From contig CBDEUR010000003.1 of assembly GCA_965243345.1 (NCBI GenBank), forward strand, positions 310,001 to 374,000: a stretch of 64,000 nt of DNA. Reading direction: 5' to 3'. The position numbers and the translations under genes are program-made. Source of the DNA: Bin52 sp965243345. Lineage in GTDB: Bacteria; Pseudomonadota; Alphaproteobacteria; Thalassobaculales; Thalassobaculaceae. Positions 27,972-35,541 of this stretch are shown here, in pieces. Numbering within the stretch: the stretch's first letter is position 1; each line of letters begins with the position of its first letter. The notes below the pieces were generated by a model that did no database searches, was not told where the DNA came from, and was given only the letters and a program-made list of their open reading frames with translations.

Positions 27972-28058
27972 GCTGCACGTCGCGGGTCGGGAGGGGCCCG
28001 GGAGGAAGGCGCGCCCGACCTGCAGCGTTGATCCTGCCGTAGCGACCGGACCGGCCGT

Positions 28059-28394
28059 TCAGTACATCCGGCCCCCGTTCGGGACGTCCTGGTCGACCCC
28101 GAGCAGCACCACCTCGCCGTCGGCGTCCGGAATTCCCAGGACCAGCACCTCGCTCATGAACTTCCCGATCTGCTTGGGAGGGAAGTTGACCACTGCCACG
28201 ACCTGCCGGCCCTTCAGCTGGTCCAGGGTGTAGTGGCCGGTGACCTGGGCAGAGGTCTTGCGAACACCGATCTCGGGGCCGAAGTCCACCCGAAGCCGGT
28301 AGGCGGGACGCCGGGCCTCGGGAAACGGTTCGGCCTCGATGACGGTGCCGACCCGGATGTCGACCTTCAGGAAGTCGTCGAACGAGAGCGTCAT
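28059..28394 (-). CDS. csaA: tRNA-binding domain protein, CsaA-like
   Basis: 111-residue single-domain protein with the OB-fold tRNA-binding domain shared with the C-terminus of methionyl-tRNA synthetase. Visible: FLKVDIRVGTVIEAEPF, RKTSAQVTGHYTLDQLKGRQV and VNFPPKQIGKFMSEVLVLG, which are the conserved CsaA segments; length is usual. CsaA has been described as an export-related chaperone in Bacillus, while its tRNA-binding role is uncertain. Start ATG 28394. Follows the phasin gene by 19 bases on the same strand. Confidence 0.88.
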   Translation of the reverse strand: MTLSFDDFLKVDIRVGTVIEAEPFPEARRPAYRLRVDFGPEIGVRKTSAQVTGHYTLDQLKGRQVVAVVNFPPKQIGKFMSEVLVLGIPDADGEVVLLGVDQDVPNGGRMY

Positions 28395-28413
28395 GGCTTC
28401 GACTGATCGTCCG

Positions 28414-28845
28414 TCAGGTGGCGGAGGTGCTGGTGAACTGCCTGAGTTCGTCGAGATTGTCCGCCACCTGGCGACGCAGGATGTCGAAAGCCTCGGTCTG
28501 CGACTTGCGCACCAGGTCCGACAGTTCCGTCATGTTCTCGGCCGTCTTGTCCACGGCTTCCTTCAGCAGCTCGGTCTGCCTCGCGAGCGGATCCTTGGCG
28601 CTCGTGCCGTCAACGACCTCGCCGAACCGGGCGGACAGCTCGCGCACGGATTCCTGCGCGATCTCTGCCTGACGGCGTGCAACCGCCTGCACGCCCTCCG
28701 CAACGGCCTGGTTGGCGCTGACAACGGCCTCGATGTTCTTCTTCTGGAACGCGAGGATCGCCTCGGCGTTGGTTCCAGGCAGCTGCGCATCGGCGAACAG
28801 CTTCTGGACGTCGAAACTCAGGAACGGGTTCGTGTATTCGGCCAT
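28414..28845 (-). CDS. Phasin family protein
   Basis: 143-residue, almost wholly helical, amphipathic protein with the phasin-type core (QKKNIEAVVSANQAVAEGVQAVARRQ and a long coiled region to residue 120). Phasins coat polyhydroxyalkanoate granules and control their size, and some bind other partners. No Cys, no membrane segment. Start ATG 28845 after AGAGG. A TTGACA promoter lies 50-80 bases upstream. No PHA synthase gene is in the window, so polymer storage is inferred only from this family. Confidence 0.85.
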   Translation of the reverse strand: MAEYTNPFLSFDVQKLFADAQLPGTNAEAILAFQKKNIEAVVSANQAVAEGVQAVARRQAEIAQESVRELSARFGEVVDGTSAKDPLARQTELLKEAVDKTAENMTELSDLVRKSQTEAFDILRRQVADNLDELRQFTSTSAT

Positions 28846-28897
28846 GGGACCTCTCCGGCACTGTCCGGCACCGTCATGCTGCGGCGCAATAGTGCGC

Positions 28898-28926
28898 TAT
28901 ATGGGATCACGCATGGAGAATGTCAA
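28898..28926 (-). promoter_or_regulatory. Sigma70-type promoter candidate for the phasin gene
   Basis: On the minus strand a perfect -35 TTGACA (28926-28921) is followed after 17 bases by CATATA (28903-28898), about 50 bases before the phasin ATG. TGC/GCA-rich sequence around it (for example TTGCGCCGCA) recalls the sites bound by PHA repressor PhaR, which is only a suggestion. Confidence 0.5.
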
Positions 28927-28947
28927 CACAAATGTTGCACCGCAGCA

Positions 28948-29565
28948 TCAACCGCTGCTCCGGCGGCCGCACCAGTCGGGCCGGGCAAGGCGCAGTTCCA
29001 GGTTCTCGGCCCTGCGCAGGCGCTCGTCAAGGTGCCGGGTCGTCGCCGCGAGGTCTTCACCGGTGTCCCTGGCCCAGACACGGGCGGCGTCAAGGAAGAT
29101 CAGGCTGAGCGCGCCGATCCGTGCCGTCCCGCGAAGCCCCGACGCGTTGATGCCGCACAGCTCGAGGCTCTGCCTCATCGATCGGGCGAGGAACGGGAGG
29201 CCGCGCGCCGCCTGGTCCGGGTTCAGTGGCAGGCCCCGCAGCAGGGCCGTGACCCCTGACCGGTACGGGACAAGCGCCTCGAACCGAAGCAGGAGCAGTT
29301 CGAGCAGCTTCTCGCGAACCGGCACGTCCGCGTCGTCGAGCGTGCCGGCCGCCCGTTCGGACACCGTGCTGTCGATTGCGCGTGAAAAGCTGCGCAGGAT
29401 GGACATGCGGTCGCCAAGCTCCGGATCAAGCGAGTCGATTCCGGCGAGTGCGGCAATGTCGGCGGGCGAGCACGATCGCCACCTGCCCTGTTCGGCGAGG
29501 TGCATTGCCGCCTGGAATACGGCTTCGTGGCGCTCGGATTCCACTGTCGGATCCTGTCTTTCCAC
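28948..29565 (-). CDS. TetR/COQ9-like helical protein
   Basis: 205-residue helical protein. The N-terminus (AVFQAAMHLAEQGRWRSCSPADIAALAGI) reads like a TetR helix-turn-helix, but less basic than usual. The remainder resembles the COQ9-like TetR-fold proteins found in alphaproteobacteria, ending LDERLRRAENLEL. COQ9 binds lipids and helps ubiquinone synthesis; the ubiK gene 1.6 kb away makes that interesting. There is no ATG; GTG 29565 or TTG 29568 is the start, with a weak ribosome site. I cannot separate a regulator from a lipid-binding role. Confidence 0.65.
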   Translation of the reverse strand: MERQDPTVESERHEAVFQAAMHLAEQGRWRSCSPADIAALAGIDSLDPELGDRMSILRSFSRAIDSTVSERAAGTLDDADVPVREKLLELLLLRFEALVPYRSGVTALLRGLPLNPDQAARGLPFLARSMRQSLELCGINASGLRGTARIGALSLIFLDAARVWARDTGEDLAATTRHLDERLRRAENLELRLARPDWCGRRSSG

Positions 29566-29627
29566 CAACGGGACCCGCGATCATACCATGCGGCCGCGGG
29601 ACCTGCCCACGCTGTCGTGGCGCCCGG

Positions 29628-30443
29628 TCAGCCCGCGAGTTCGCGCGAGCGTCGCGTTGCCGCCTCGACGGCCCGGTCGAGCAGCAGCTGCATGCCGTCA
29701 TCGGCCATGAGAACGTCCAGGGCCGCGGCGGTGGTTCCGCCCGGACTGGTCACGTTCCTGCGCAGCTGGGCCGCATCCTCGCTCGAGAGCCGTGCGAGTT
29801 CGCCGGCGCCCGCCACGGTCGCCCGTGCGAGCTGGCCTGCAAGCTGCGGCGAAAGCCCGGCCTTCTCGCCGGCCTGCGCCAGTGTCTCGATCAGCAGGAA
29901 CACGTAGGCGGGCCCGCTGCCGGAGACCGCGGTGACCGGATCGAGCAGGTCCTCACGGGATACCGCCACCGTCTCGCCGACCGCTTCGAGCAGCCGGCCG
30001 CAGGTCTCGGCCTGGTCCGGATGGACCCGACTGTTGGCTACGTGCACCGTGATGCCGCGACCGACCGCGGCCGGCGTGTTCGGCATGGCCCTCACGACCG
30101 CCGCCCCGGTACCGAGTTCGCGTTCGAAGGAGGCAAGGGTCCGGCCGGCCGCGATCGACAGGAACACGGTTTCCGGCCTGACGAACCGCCTGAGCGGGCG
30201 AATCGCCTCGTCCATGACCTGCGGCTTGACCGCCAGCACCACCGTCGAGGGGGGCGGCTCGTCCGGCACCGAACCGGCATCGGCGTGGATCGAAACCCCG
30301 GATCGTCCGGCAAACCGGGTGACCGCGTCCGAATCCGGTTCGATCACGATGACGCCTGCCGGCGACGCGCCGCTCTCGAGCCAGCCGTCGAGCATCGCGC
30401 CGCCCATCTTGCCGCAGCCGACAAGGAGAAGGGGCCCGGCCAT
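29628..30443 (-). CDS. proC: Pyrroline-5-carboxylate reductase
   Basis: 271-residue NAD(P)H-dependent enzyme making proline from pyrroline-5-carboxylate. Rossmann motif LLVGCGKMGGAML at the N-terminus, VLAVKPQVMDEAI, AMPNTPAAVGRG, and the C-terminal proline-binding helix VTAVSGSGPAYVF plus VTSPGGTTAAAL are all present. Start ATG 30443, three bases after the ybjN stop, so both are one operon. Length is normal. Confidence 0.96.
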   Translation of the reverse strand: MAGPLLLVGCGKMGGAMLDGWLESGASPAGVIVIEPDSDAVTRFAGRSGVSIHADAGSVPDEPPPSTVVLAVKPQVMDEAIRPLRRFVRPETVFLSIAAGRTLASFERELGTGAAVVRAMPNTPAAVGRGITVHVANSRVHPDQAETCGRLLEAVGETVAVSREDLLDPVTAVSGSGPAYVFLLIETLAQAGEKAGLSPQLAGQLARATVAGAGELARLSSEDAAQLRRNVTSPGGTTAAALDVLMADDGMQLLLDRAVEAATRRSRELAG

Positions 30444-30446
30444 GGG

Positions 30447-30950
30447 TCAGGCCGTCCCCGCAACGTCGATCATTGCCGCATCCAGTGCGTCCTCCGCCGA
30501 CTTGCCGCCCCAGAGAACGAACTGGAATGCGGGGAAGTAGCGGTCCGAGTCGTTGATTGCCACGTCAAGAAGATCCTCGTACTGCTCGATGGAAACCGGG
30601 CCGGCACCCCGCTGGAGCATGGTGTAGCGGAATGACAGCGTCCCCTCCGGTGTTGCGAGGTCGAAGTGCCCGAGCCACAGGCGCTCGTTGATCAGCGCCA
30701 GCAGCCTGTGCACCTCTGCGGACCGGTCCCCGGTGATGCGGGTTTCGAAGATGCAGGAGAAGTGCAGCGCATCCAGCTCCTCCTGCCAGTGGAAGTACAG
30801 GCGATAGTCGCACCAGCGGCCGCTGATTTCGAGGAAAAGATCGGTTTCGCTGACCCGCTCGCACTCGCGGTCGTGGGCGGACAGTACTTCTTCCAGCACG
30901 TCAAGCGGGTGCAGGTTCAACTGTTCGGTGGTCAGGGTTTCTACCGGCAT
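30447..30950 (-). CDS. YbjN domain-containing protein
   Basis: 167-residue acidic protein of the YbjN type, function largely unknown, with a chaperone-like alpha-beta fold. Family features: HPLDVLEEVLSAHD at the N-terminus, a Trp-rich strand stretch SGRWCDYRLYFHWQEELDALHFSC, and NERLWLGHFDLATPEGTLSFRYTML. Start ATG 30950 was chosen over a longer frame because the preceding residues are not protein-like. Immediately upstream of proC (3-base gap), an order common in alphaproteobacteria. Confidence 0.85.
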   Translation of the reverse strand: MPVETLTTEQLNLHPLDVLEEVLSAHDRECERVSETDLFLEISGRWCDYRLYFHWQEELDALHFSCIFETRITGDRSAEVHRLLALINERLWLGHFDLATPEGTLSFRYTMLQRGAGPVSIEQYEDLLDVAINDSDRYFPAFQFVLWGGKSAEDALDAAMIDVAGTA

Positions 30951-31065
30951 CGGGCTGTCTCCCGGCACTGGAACTGCCCGGTACTGCGATCCCGGGCGGT
31001 ATTGGCCAAGTCTACTAGCGCCAGTCGCTCCACAAAACACCAGATATCGAGCTTGCGCCAGATCT

Positions 31066-31085
31066 TTCCCGTCAGGGGACGGGAA
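31066..31085. repeat. Inverted repeat plus direct repeat between ybjN and ubiK
   Basis: TTCCCGT (31066-31072) pairs with ACGGGAA (31079-31085) around 6 bases. A second GACGGGAA occurs at 31098-31105, exactly 20 bases after the first (31078-31085), about two helical turns. It could be a ubiK terminator, or an operator before ybjN-proC; nothing decides between them. Confidence 0.35.
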
Positions 31086-31165
31086 TCACCACCGGTTGAC
31101 GGGAACGCCCCGCAAACATCGTCCGGCGCAGGTCGCCGCGAACCTCCCGGCCGGGTCCGGGAAGT

Positions 31166-31501
31166 TCAGTCGCTGTCGTCGGACGCCTCGCCGTCGTCAG
31201 GATCGCCGTTCCCCGATTCCGCGGCATCGGGCGCGTCCGCCGCCTGTGCATCGCACTCGCGGCACTTCGCTTCGAGTTCCTCGATGCGCCGGGTCAGTTC
31301 CTCCTGCCCGGACCGGGCCCTGATCGCCATGTCCCTGACCGCGTCAAACTCCTCGCGGGTCACCCAGCCTCGCTGGTTGAAGAACCGTTCGAGGCGGTGC
31401 TGAACGATCTGTTCGAGTTCGGAGCGCGCCGCTGTCGCCACCGAGAAGGCGCCGTTCGCGACCTGTGCCAGATCCCGGAGAATCCTGTTGTCCCTCTGCA
31501 T
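31166..31501 (-). CDS. ubiK: Ubiquinone biosynthesis accessory factor UbiK-like (BMFP family)
   Basis: 111-residue helical protein of the UbiK/YqiC family, which helps ubiquinone synthesis (with UbiJ) and has membrane-fusing activity. It shows RILRDLAQVANGAFSVATAARSELEQIVQHRLER, then WVTREEFDAVRDMAIRAR, a C-terminal coiled coil, and a strongly acidic tail (residues 90-111). Start ATG 31501; the longer form from 31513 or 31549 is less likely. Divergent from lgt with a 135-base gap. Confidence 0.85.
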   Translation of the reverse strand: MQRDNRILRDLAQVANGAFSVATAARSELEQIVQHRLERFFNQRGWVTREEFDAVRDMAIRARSGQEELTRRIEELEAKCRECDAQAADAPDAAESGNGDPDDGEASDDSD

Positions 31502-31636
31502 TGTCCAGTCCATCCCCGTCCGTGATCCGGATCCTGCAGACCTTGGCACAGGCGGGCGCGGATTTCACCTGTCGACAGGCAGGCATCGCCCGGGCGCACG
31601 ATTGCGTTGGCTGCGGCAACCAACTATCACTCCGGC

Positions 31637-32440
31637 ATGCTTGCGGCGCTGGCCTTTCCCGTGATCGATCCCGTTGCGTTCCAGGTCGGACCGATTGCGA
31701 TCCGGTGGTATGCGCTGGCCTATCTCGCCGGCCTGCTTCTCGGGTGGCGGTACTGCCTGTACCTTGCCCGCAGCCGCCGGGTTCCCGTCAGCACGAACAG
31801 GATGGACGACCTGCTGTGGATGGTGACCGTCGGGGTCATCGTCGGCGGTCGCCTTGGCTATGTCCTGTTCTACAACCCGGCGTATTTCATCGCCAATCCG
31901 CTCGATATCCTCATGGTCTGGAAGGGCGGGATGGCGTTTCACGGCGGGTTCCTCGGCGTTGTCATCGCCGGGTGCCTGTTTGCATGGCGCCACGGAATTC
32001 CGGTTGCCGCCGTGGCCGACACCGTCTCCGCGGCGGCGCCGATCGGCCTGTTCTTCGGGCGAATCGCGAACTTCATCAACGGTGAGCTGTACGGCCGGGC
32101 TTCCGACGTGCCGTGGGCCATGGTCTTTCCGGCCGGCGGCCCGTTCGCCCGGCACCCGAGCCAGCTCTACGAGGCGGGCCTGGAAGGTTTGGTCCTGTTC
32201 GTTGTCGGCGCGGTTGCCATGTCGCGGGGCTGGGGTACCGACCGGCCGGGGCTGATCACGGGGCTGTTTGTCGCCGGGTACGGCGTTTCCCGGTTCCTCG
32301 TCGAACTGTTGCGCGAACCGGACCGGCATCTCGGCTTCGTGCTCGGACAGATGACCATGGGGCAGCTGCTGTCGGTTCCGATGATCCTTGCCGGGTGCCT
32401 GCTGGTCGGATGGTCGCTGCGCAGGAGTGTTGCCAGGTGA
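31637..32440 (+). CDS. lgt: Prolipoprotein diacylglyceryl transferase
   Basis: 267-residue inner-membrane enzyme that moves diacylglycerol from phosphatidylglycerol to the lipobox Cys of prolipoproteins. About seven membrane segments; conserved GGRLGYVLFYNP, WKGGMAFHGGFLG (catalytic His region) and the Lgt signature GRIANFINGELYGR, then RHPSQLYEA. Start ATG 31637; a TTG 30 bases earlier is in frame but gives an atypical N-terminus. The stop overlaps the next start (GTGA). A likely substrate, the lipoprotein at 35.5-36.4 kb, lies in the same gene run. Confidence 0.96.
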   Translation: MLAALAFPVIDPVAFQVGPIAIRWYALAYLAGLLLGWRYCLYLARSRRVPVSTNRMDDLLWMVTVGVIVGGRLGYVLFYNPAYFIANPLDILMVWKGGMAFHGGFLGVVIAGCLFAWRHGIPVAAVADTVSAAAPIGLFFGRIANFINGELYGRASDVPWAMVFPAGGPFARHPSQLYEAGLEGLVLFVVGAVAMSRGWGTDRPGLITGLFVAGYGVSRFLVELLREPDRHLGFVLGQMTMGQLLSVPMILAGCLLVGWSLRRSVAR

Positions 32441-33528
32441 CCGGAGCCGATGCCGACTGGCTTGAACGGCGGGTGCGCCGGGTCGGGCCGATGACGGTTG
32501 CGGAATTCATGGCCGAGGCCCTGCACCACCGTCAGTCGGGGTACTACGCGACCGGCGATCCGCTTGGCGCGGGCGGCGACTTCGTGACCGCGCCCGAAGT
32601 CTCGCAGATGTTCGGCGAACTGCTGGGCCTGTGGATGGTGTCGGCATGGACCACCCAGGGGTCACCGCCCGACGCGGTCCTGGTCGAACTCGGCCCGGGG
32701 CGCGGAACGTTGATGGCCGACGCGGCCCGGGCGATCGCGGCGGCCGGCGCCGGTGTCCTGGTCCGGACGCCTCACCTGGTCGAGACGAGCCCGGTACTGC
32801 GCCGGTCCCAGGCCGAGCGACTTGCACACCTCGAACCGGTCTGGCACCGGGACCTGTCGGACATGCCCGACGGTCCCTGGTTTGTGATCGCCAACGAGTT
32901 TCTCGATGCCCTGCCGATCCACCAGCTGGTCCTGCGTGACGGCGACTGGCGTGAAGTGCTGGTATCGGCCAGGCCTGACGGAGACGGGCTGTGCTGGGCG
33001 GTGGACCGGGTTCCCTCGACCCTCACCGGCGTGTTGCCGGAACCGTTGCGCCGGTCCCGCGAGGACGGGTTGATCGCCGAGATCTGCCCGGCGGCGGAAC
33101 ACCTGGTGTCCGACGTCGCGGCCCGGATCTCGGCGCGCGGCGGAGCCGGACTGTTCGTCGATTACGGCGCGATGCGCAACGCGCGCGGCGCCACCCTGCA
33201 GGCTGTGTGCGGACACCGGCCGGTCGACCCCCTCGAGGCACCGGGGCGCGCAGACCTGTCGAGCCACGTCGACTTCGCGCGCCTGCGCGAGCGCGCGGCC
33301 GCGGCCGGCTGTGTCATGCACGGCCCGGTGGACCAGGGCCGTTTCCTGGTCGAACTCGGCATCCGCGAGCGCGCCGCCGCGCTCGGGCGGGGGGGAGATG
33401 CGGACCGGCGCATCCGGGTCGAGCGGGACATGGCCCGCTTGATCGACCCCGGCCAAATGGGCACGCTGTTCAAGGCAGCGGCCATCCTGCCGCGCGACCA
33501 GGACATGCCGCCCGGTTTCCGGGCATGA
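32437..33528 (+). CDS. SAM-dependent methyltransferase, MidA/NDUFAF7 family
   Basis: 363-residue putative protein methyltransferase. Start GTG 32437 overlaps the lgt stop by 4 bases, with AGGAG 10 bases upstream. Conserved: GPMTVAEFMAEALHHRQSGYYAT, GDFVTAPEVSQMFGELLG, the SAM-binding strand VELGPGRGTLMADAARA, and ANEFLDALPIHQLV. The eukaryotic member methylates an Arg of complex I subunit NDUFS2; the bacterial role is believed similar but unproven. Part of the run lgt-midA-pgeF-M24, usual for this group of bacteria. Confidence 0.92.
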   Translation: MTGADADWLERRVRRVGPMTVAEFMAEALHHRQSGYYATGDPLGAGGDFVTAPEVSQMFGELLGLWMVSAWTTQGSPPDAVLVELGPGRGTLMADAARAIAAAGAGVLVRTPHLVETSPVLRRSQAERLAHLEPVWHRDLSDMPDGPWFVIANEFLDALPIHQLVLRDGDWREVLVSARPDGDGLCWAVDRVPSTLTGVLPEPLRRSREDGLIAEICPAAEHLVSDVAARISARGGAGLFVDYGAMRNARGATLQAVCGHRPVDPLEAPGRADLSSHVDFARLRERAAAAGCVMHGPVDQGRFLVELGIRERAAALGRGGDADRRIRVERDMARLIDPGQMGTLFKAAAILPRDQDMPPGFRA

Positions 33529-33547
33529 CGGGAGCGGGCACACTGCG

Positions 33548-34306
33548 ATGATCCAGGTCGACCAGTTCTCCGCGCACCGGGTCCGCCACGCGTTCTTCAC
33601 GCGCGAGGGTGGCGTCAGCTCGGGTCTCTACCGGTCGCTCAACTGCGGCCTGGGGTCGCGCGACGACCGCGCGCGCGTGCTTGCCAACAGGGAGCGTGCC
33701 CTCGCGGCGATCGACCTGCCGGCGAACGCGCTGTTCATGTGCCACCAGCACCACTCGGCCATCGTGGTGGAGGCCGGGACCGGCAGGTCCAGTCCACCCA
33801 GGGCGGATGGACTGGTCACCACGACACCGGGCCGGGCGCTCGGCATCCTGACGGCGGACTGCGGTCCGGTCCTGTTTGCCGACCAGGAGAACCGGGTCAT
33901 CGGCGCGGCGCACGCCGGGTGGCGCGGAGCGCTGTCGGGCGTGCTGGAGGCCACGATCGACGCCATGGTCGGACTGGGTGCGCGTCTCGGGAGCATGGTG
34001 GCGGCGCTCGGACCGACCATCGGCCCCGGTTCCTACGAGGTCGGGCCGGAGTTTCCGGGCCCGTTCATCGACCGTTCGGCGGCGGACGCGGCCTGGTTCG
34101 TCCCGGCGCGGCGCGACGGCCACTTCATGTTCGACCTGCCGGGGTACATCTGCTCCCGCCTGGCCGGGGCGGGTGTGGCCGAGGTGATCGCGCTCGGGGT
34201 GGACACCTGTGCCGACGAGGACCGGTGTTTCAGCTACCGGCGGTCGCGGTTGCGGGGGGAGCCCGACTTCGGCCGCATGCTGTCGGTCATTGCGCTGGAG
34301 GAGTGA
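33548..34306 (+). CDS. pgeF: Peptidoglycan editing factor PgeF / polyphenol oxidase (YfiH family)
   Basis: 252-residue protein of the laccase-domain (DUF152) family. In E. coli PgeF removes wrongly built UDP-MurNAc-Ser; relatives show purine nucleoside phosphorylase or oxidase activity. The metal ligands are visible: His in CHQHHSAIV, Cys in ILTADCGPVLF, His in IGAAHAGWRGALSG. The N-terminus FFTREGGVSSGLYRSLNCGLGSRDD and ALGPTIGPGSYEVG fit. Start ATG 33548, 19 bases after the methyltransferase stop. Confidence 0.93.
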   Translation: MIQVDQFSAHRVRHAFFTREGGVSSGLYRSLNCGLGSRDDRARVLANRERALAAIDLPANALFMCHQHHSAIVVEAGTGRSSPPRADGLVTTTPGRALGILTADCGPVLFADQENRVIGAAHAGWRGALSGVLEATIDAMVGLGARLGSMVAALGPTIGPGSYEVGPEFPGPFIDRSAADAAWFVPARRDGHFMFDLPGYICSRLAGAGVAEVIALGVDTCADEDRCFSYRRSRLRGEPDFGRMLSVIALEE

Positions 34307-34309
34307 GCC

Positions 34310-35491
34310 GTGGCCCTGCATTTCGAACGCGAGGAGTACGCAGCCCGGACCGCCCGCGTGATCCGGGACTTGGAGGCCCGTGGCCTCGACGGACTGCTGA
34401 TGTTCCGCCAGGAAAGCATGTACTACCTGACCGGGTACGACAGTTTCGGGTTCTGCTTCTTCCAGTGCCTGTACCTCGGGGTCGACGGACGCCTCGCCCT
34501 CATCACCCGCGCCCCGGACCTGCGGCAGGCGCAGAACACCAGCCTGATCGGGGATATCCGCATCTGGGTGGACAGGGACGGGGCGAGCCCGGTGCTGCAG
34601 CTGCGTGACATGCTCCGGGACCTCGGACTCGCGGGACGGTCGCTGGGTGTCGAGTACGACGCGCCCGGACTGACCGCGGCTGCGGGGTTCCGGCTGGTGG
34701 ACGCCATGGAGGGGGTGTGCCCGCTTGCTGATGCATCCGAGCTGGTTTCCACGATCCGCACCGTCAAGAGCCCGGCCGAAATCGCCTGCGTCCGCAGGGC
34801 GGCGGTACTGGCGGATGCCGCACTTGACGCCGCGAACCTGCATACCGGGCCAGGGGTCGAGGAAGCCCGCGTGCTGGCCGCCATGCAGGGAGCCGTGCTC
34901 GGGGCCGGAGGCGACTACCCGGCCAATCCGTTCATTGTCGGCTCCGGGCCCGACGCGTTGCTGTGCCGGTATTTTTCCGGGCGCCGGCGGCTCGGAGAGC
35001 AGGACCAGCTGACGCTGGAGTTCGCGGGGGTCTGGCGCCAGTACCACGCGTGCCTGATGCGGACCATCGTGACCGGACCGGTCACGGACCGTCAGCGCGA
35101 CATGCACGATGCCGCGCTCGAGGCGCTTGCCGCCTGCCGCGAGGCCCTGCGACCCGGCAATCCGGTCGGCACGGTGTTCGATGCCCACGCCCGGGTTCTC
35201 GACCGCAGGGGATATCGGGCGGCGCGGATGAACGCCTGCGGTTACAGCCTCGGCGCCACCTACGCCCCCTGCTGGATGGACGCACCGATGTTCTATACCG
35301 GCAACCCGGTGCTGGCGGAGCCAGGCATGGTGTTCTTCCTGCACATGATCCTTGCCGACAGCGAGCGGAACCTTGCCATGGCGCCTGGCGAGTCCGTGAT
35401 CGTGACCGAGACCGAGACCGGAAACGAGCGGCTGTCGAGCGCCTCGCTCGAGCTGGTCGCGAAGGAACAGGCGTGCCCTACCTCTACATGA
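34310..35491 (+). CDS. M24 'pita-bread' fold protein, creatinase/ectoine-hydrolase-like, metal ligands replaced
   Basis: 393-residue protein with creatinase N-domain (to about 150; FRQESMYYLTGYDSFGF) and M24 C-domain. True aminopeptidase P uses Asp, Asp, His, Glu, Glu as metal ligands. Here the first Asp site reads LTLEFAGVWRQYHACLMRT, the His site CGYSLGATYAP, so these ligands are lost, as in the non-metal creatinase/ectoine-hydrolase (DoeA) branch. It would therefore hydrolyse a C-N bond without metal, or bind a ligand. Start GTG 34310, 3 bases after the pgeF stop; the end overlaps a possible 22-codon ORF. Confidence 0.85.
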   Translation: MALHFEREEYAARTARVIRDLEARGLDGLLMFRQESMYYLTGYDSFGFCFFQCLYLGVDGRLALITRAPDLRQAQNTSLIGDIRIWVDRDGASPVLQLRDMLRDLGLAGRSLGVEYDAPGLTAAAGFRLVDAMEGVCPLADASELVSTIRTVKSPAEIACVRRAAVLADAALDAANLHTGPGVEEARVLAAMQGAVLGAGGDYPANPFIVGSGPDALLCRYFSGRRRLGEQDQLTLEFAGVWRQYHACLMRTIVTGPVTDRQRDMHDAALEALAACREALRPGNPVGTVFDAHARVLDRRGYRAARMNACGYSLGATYAPCWMDAPMFYTGNPVLAEPGMVFFLHMILADSERNLAMAPGESVIVTETETGNERLSSASLELVAKEQACPTST

Positions 35492-35541
35492 TGCTTGCCG
35501 GTGCCCTGCTGTGCACCCTTGCCACATGCGTGCTGCTGTAG
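35473..35541 (+). CDS. Possible 22-residue hydrophobic peptide
   Basis: GTG 35473 with AAGGA 6 bases upstream opens a frame of 22 codons, giving VPYLYMMLAGALLCTLATCVLL, one membrane-spanning helix. It overlaps the end of the M24 gene and the start of the lipoprotein gene, so it could be a small membrane protein, a coupling ORF, or chance. No comparison was possible. Confidence 0.25.
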   Translation: MPYLYMMLAGALLCTLATCVLL

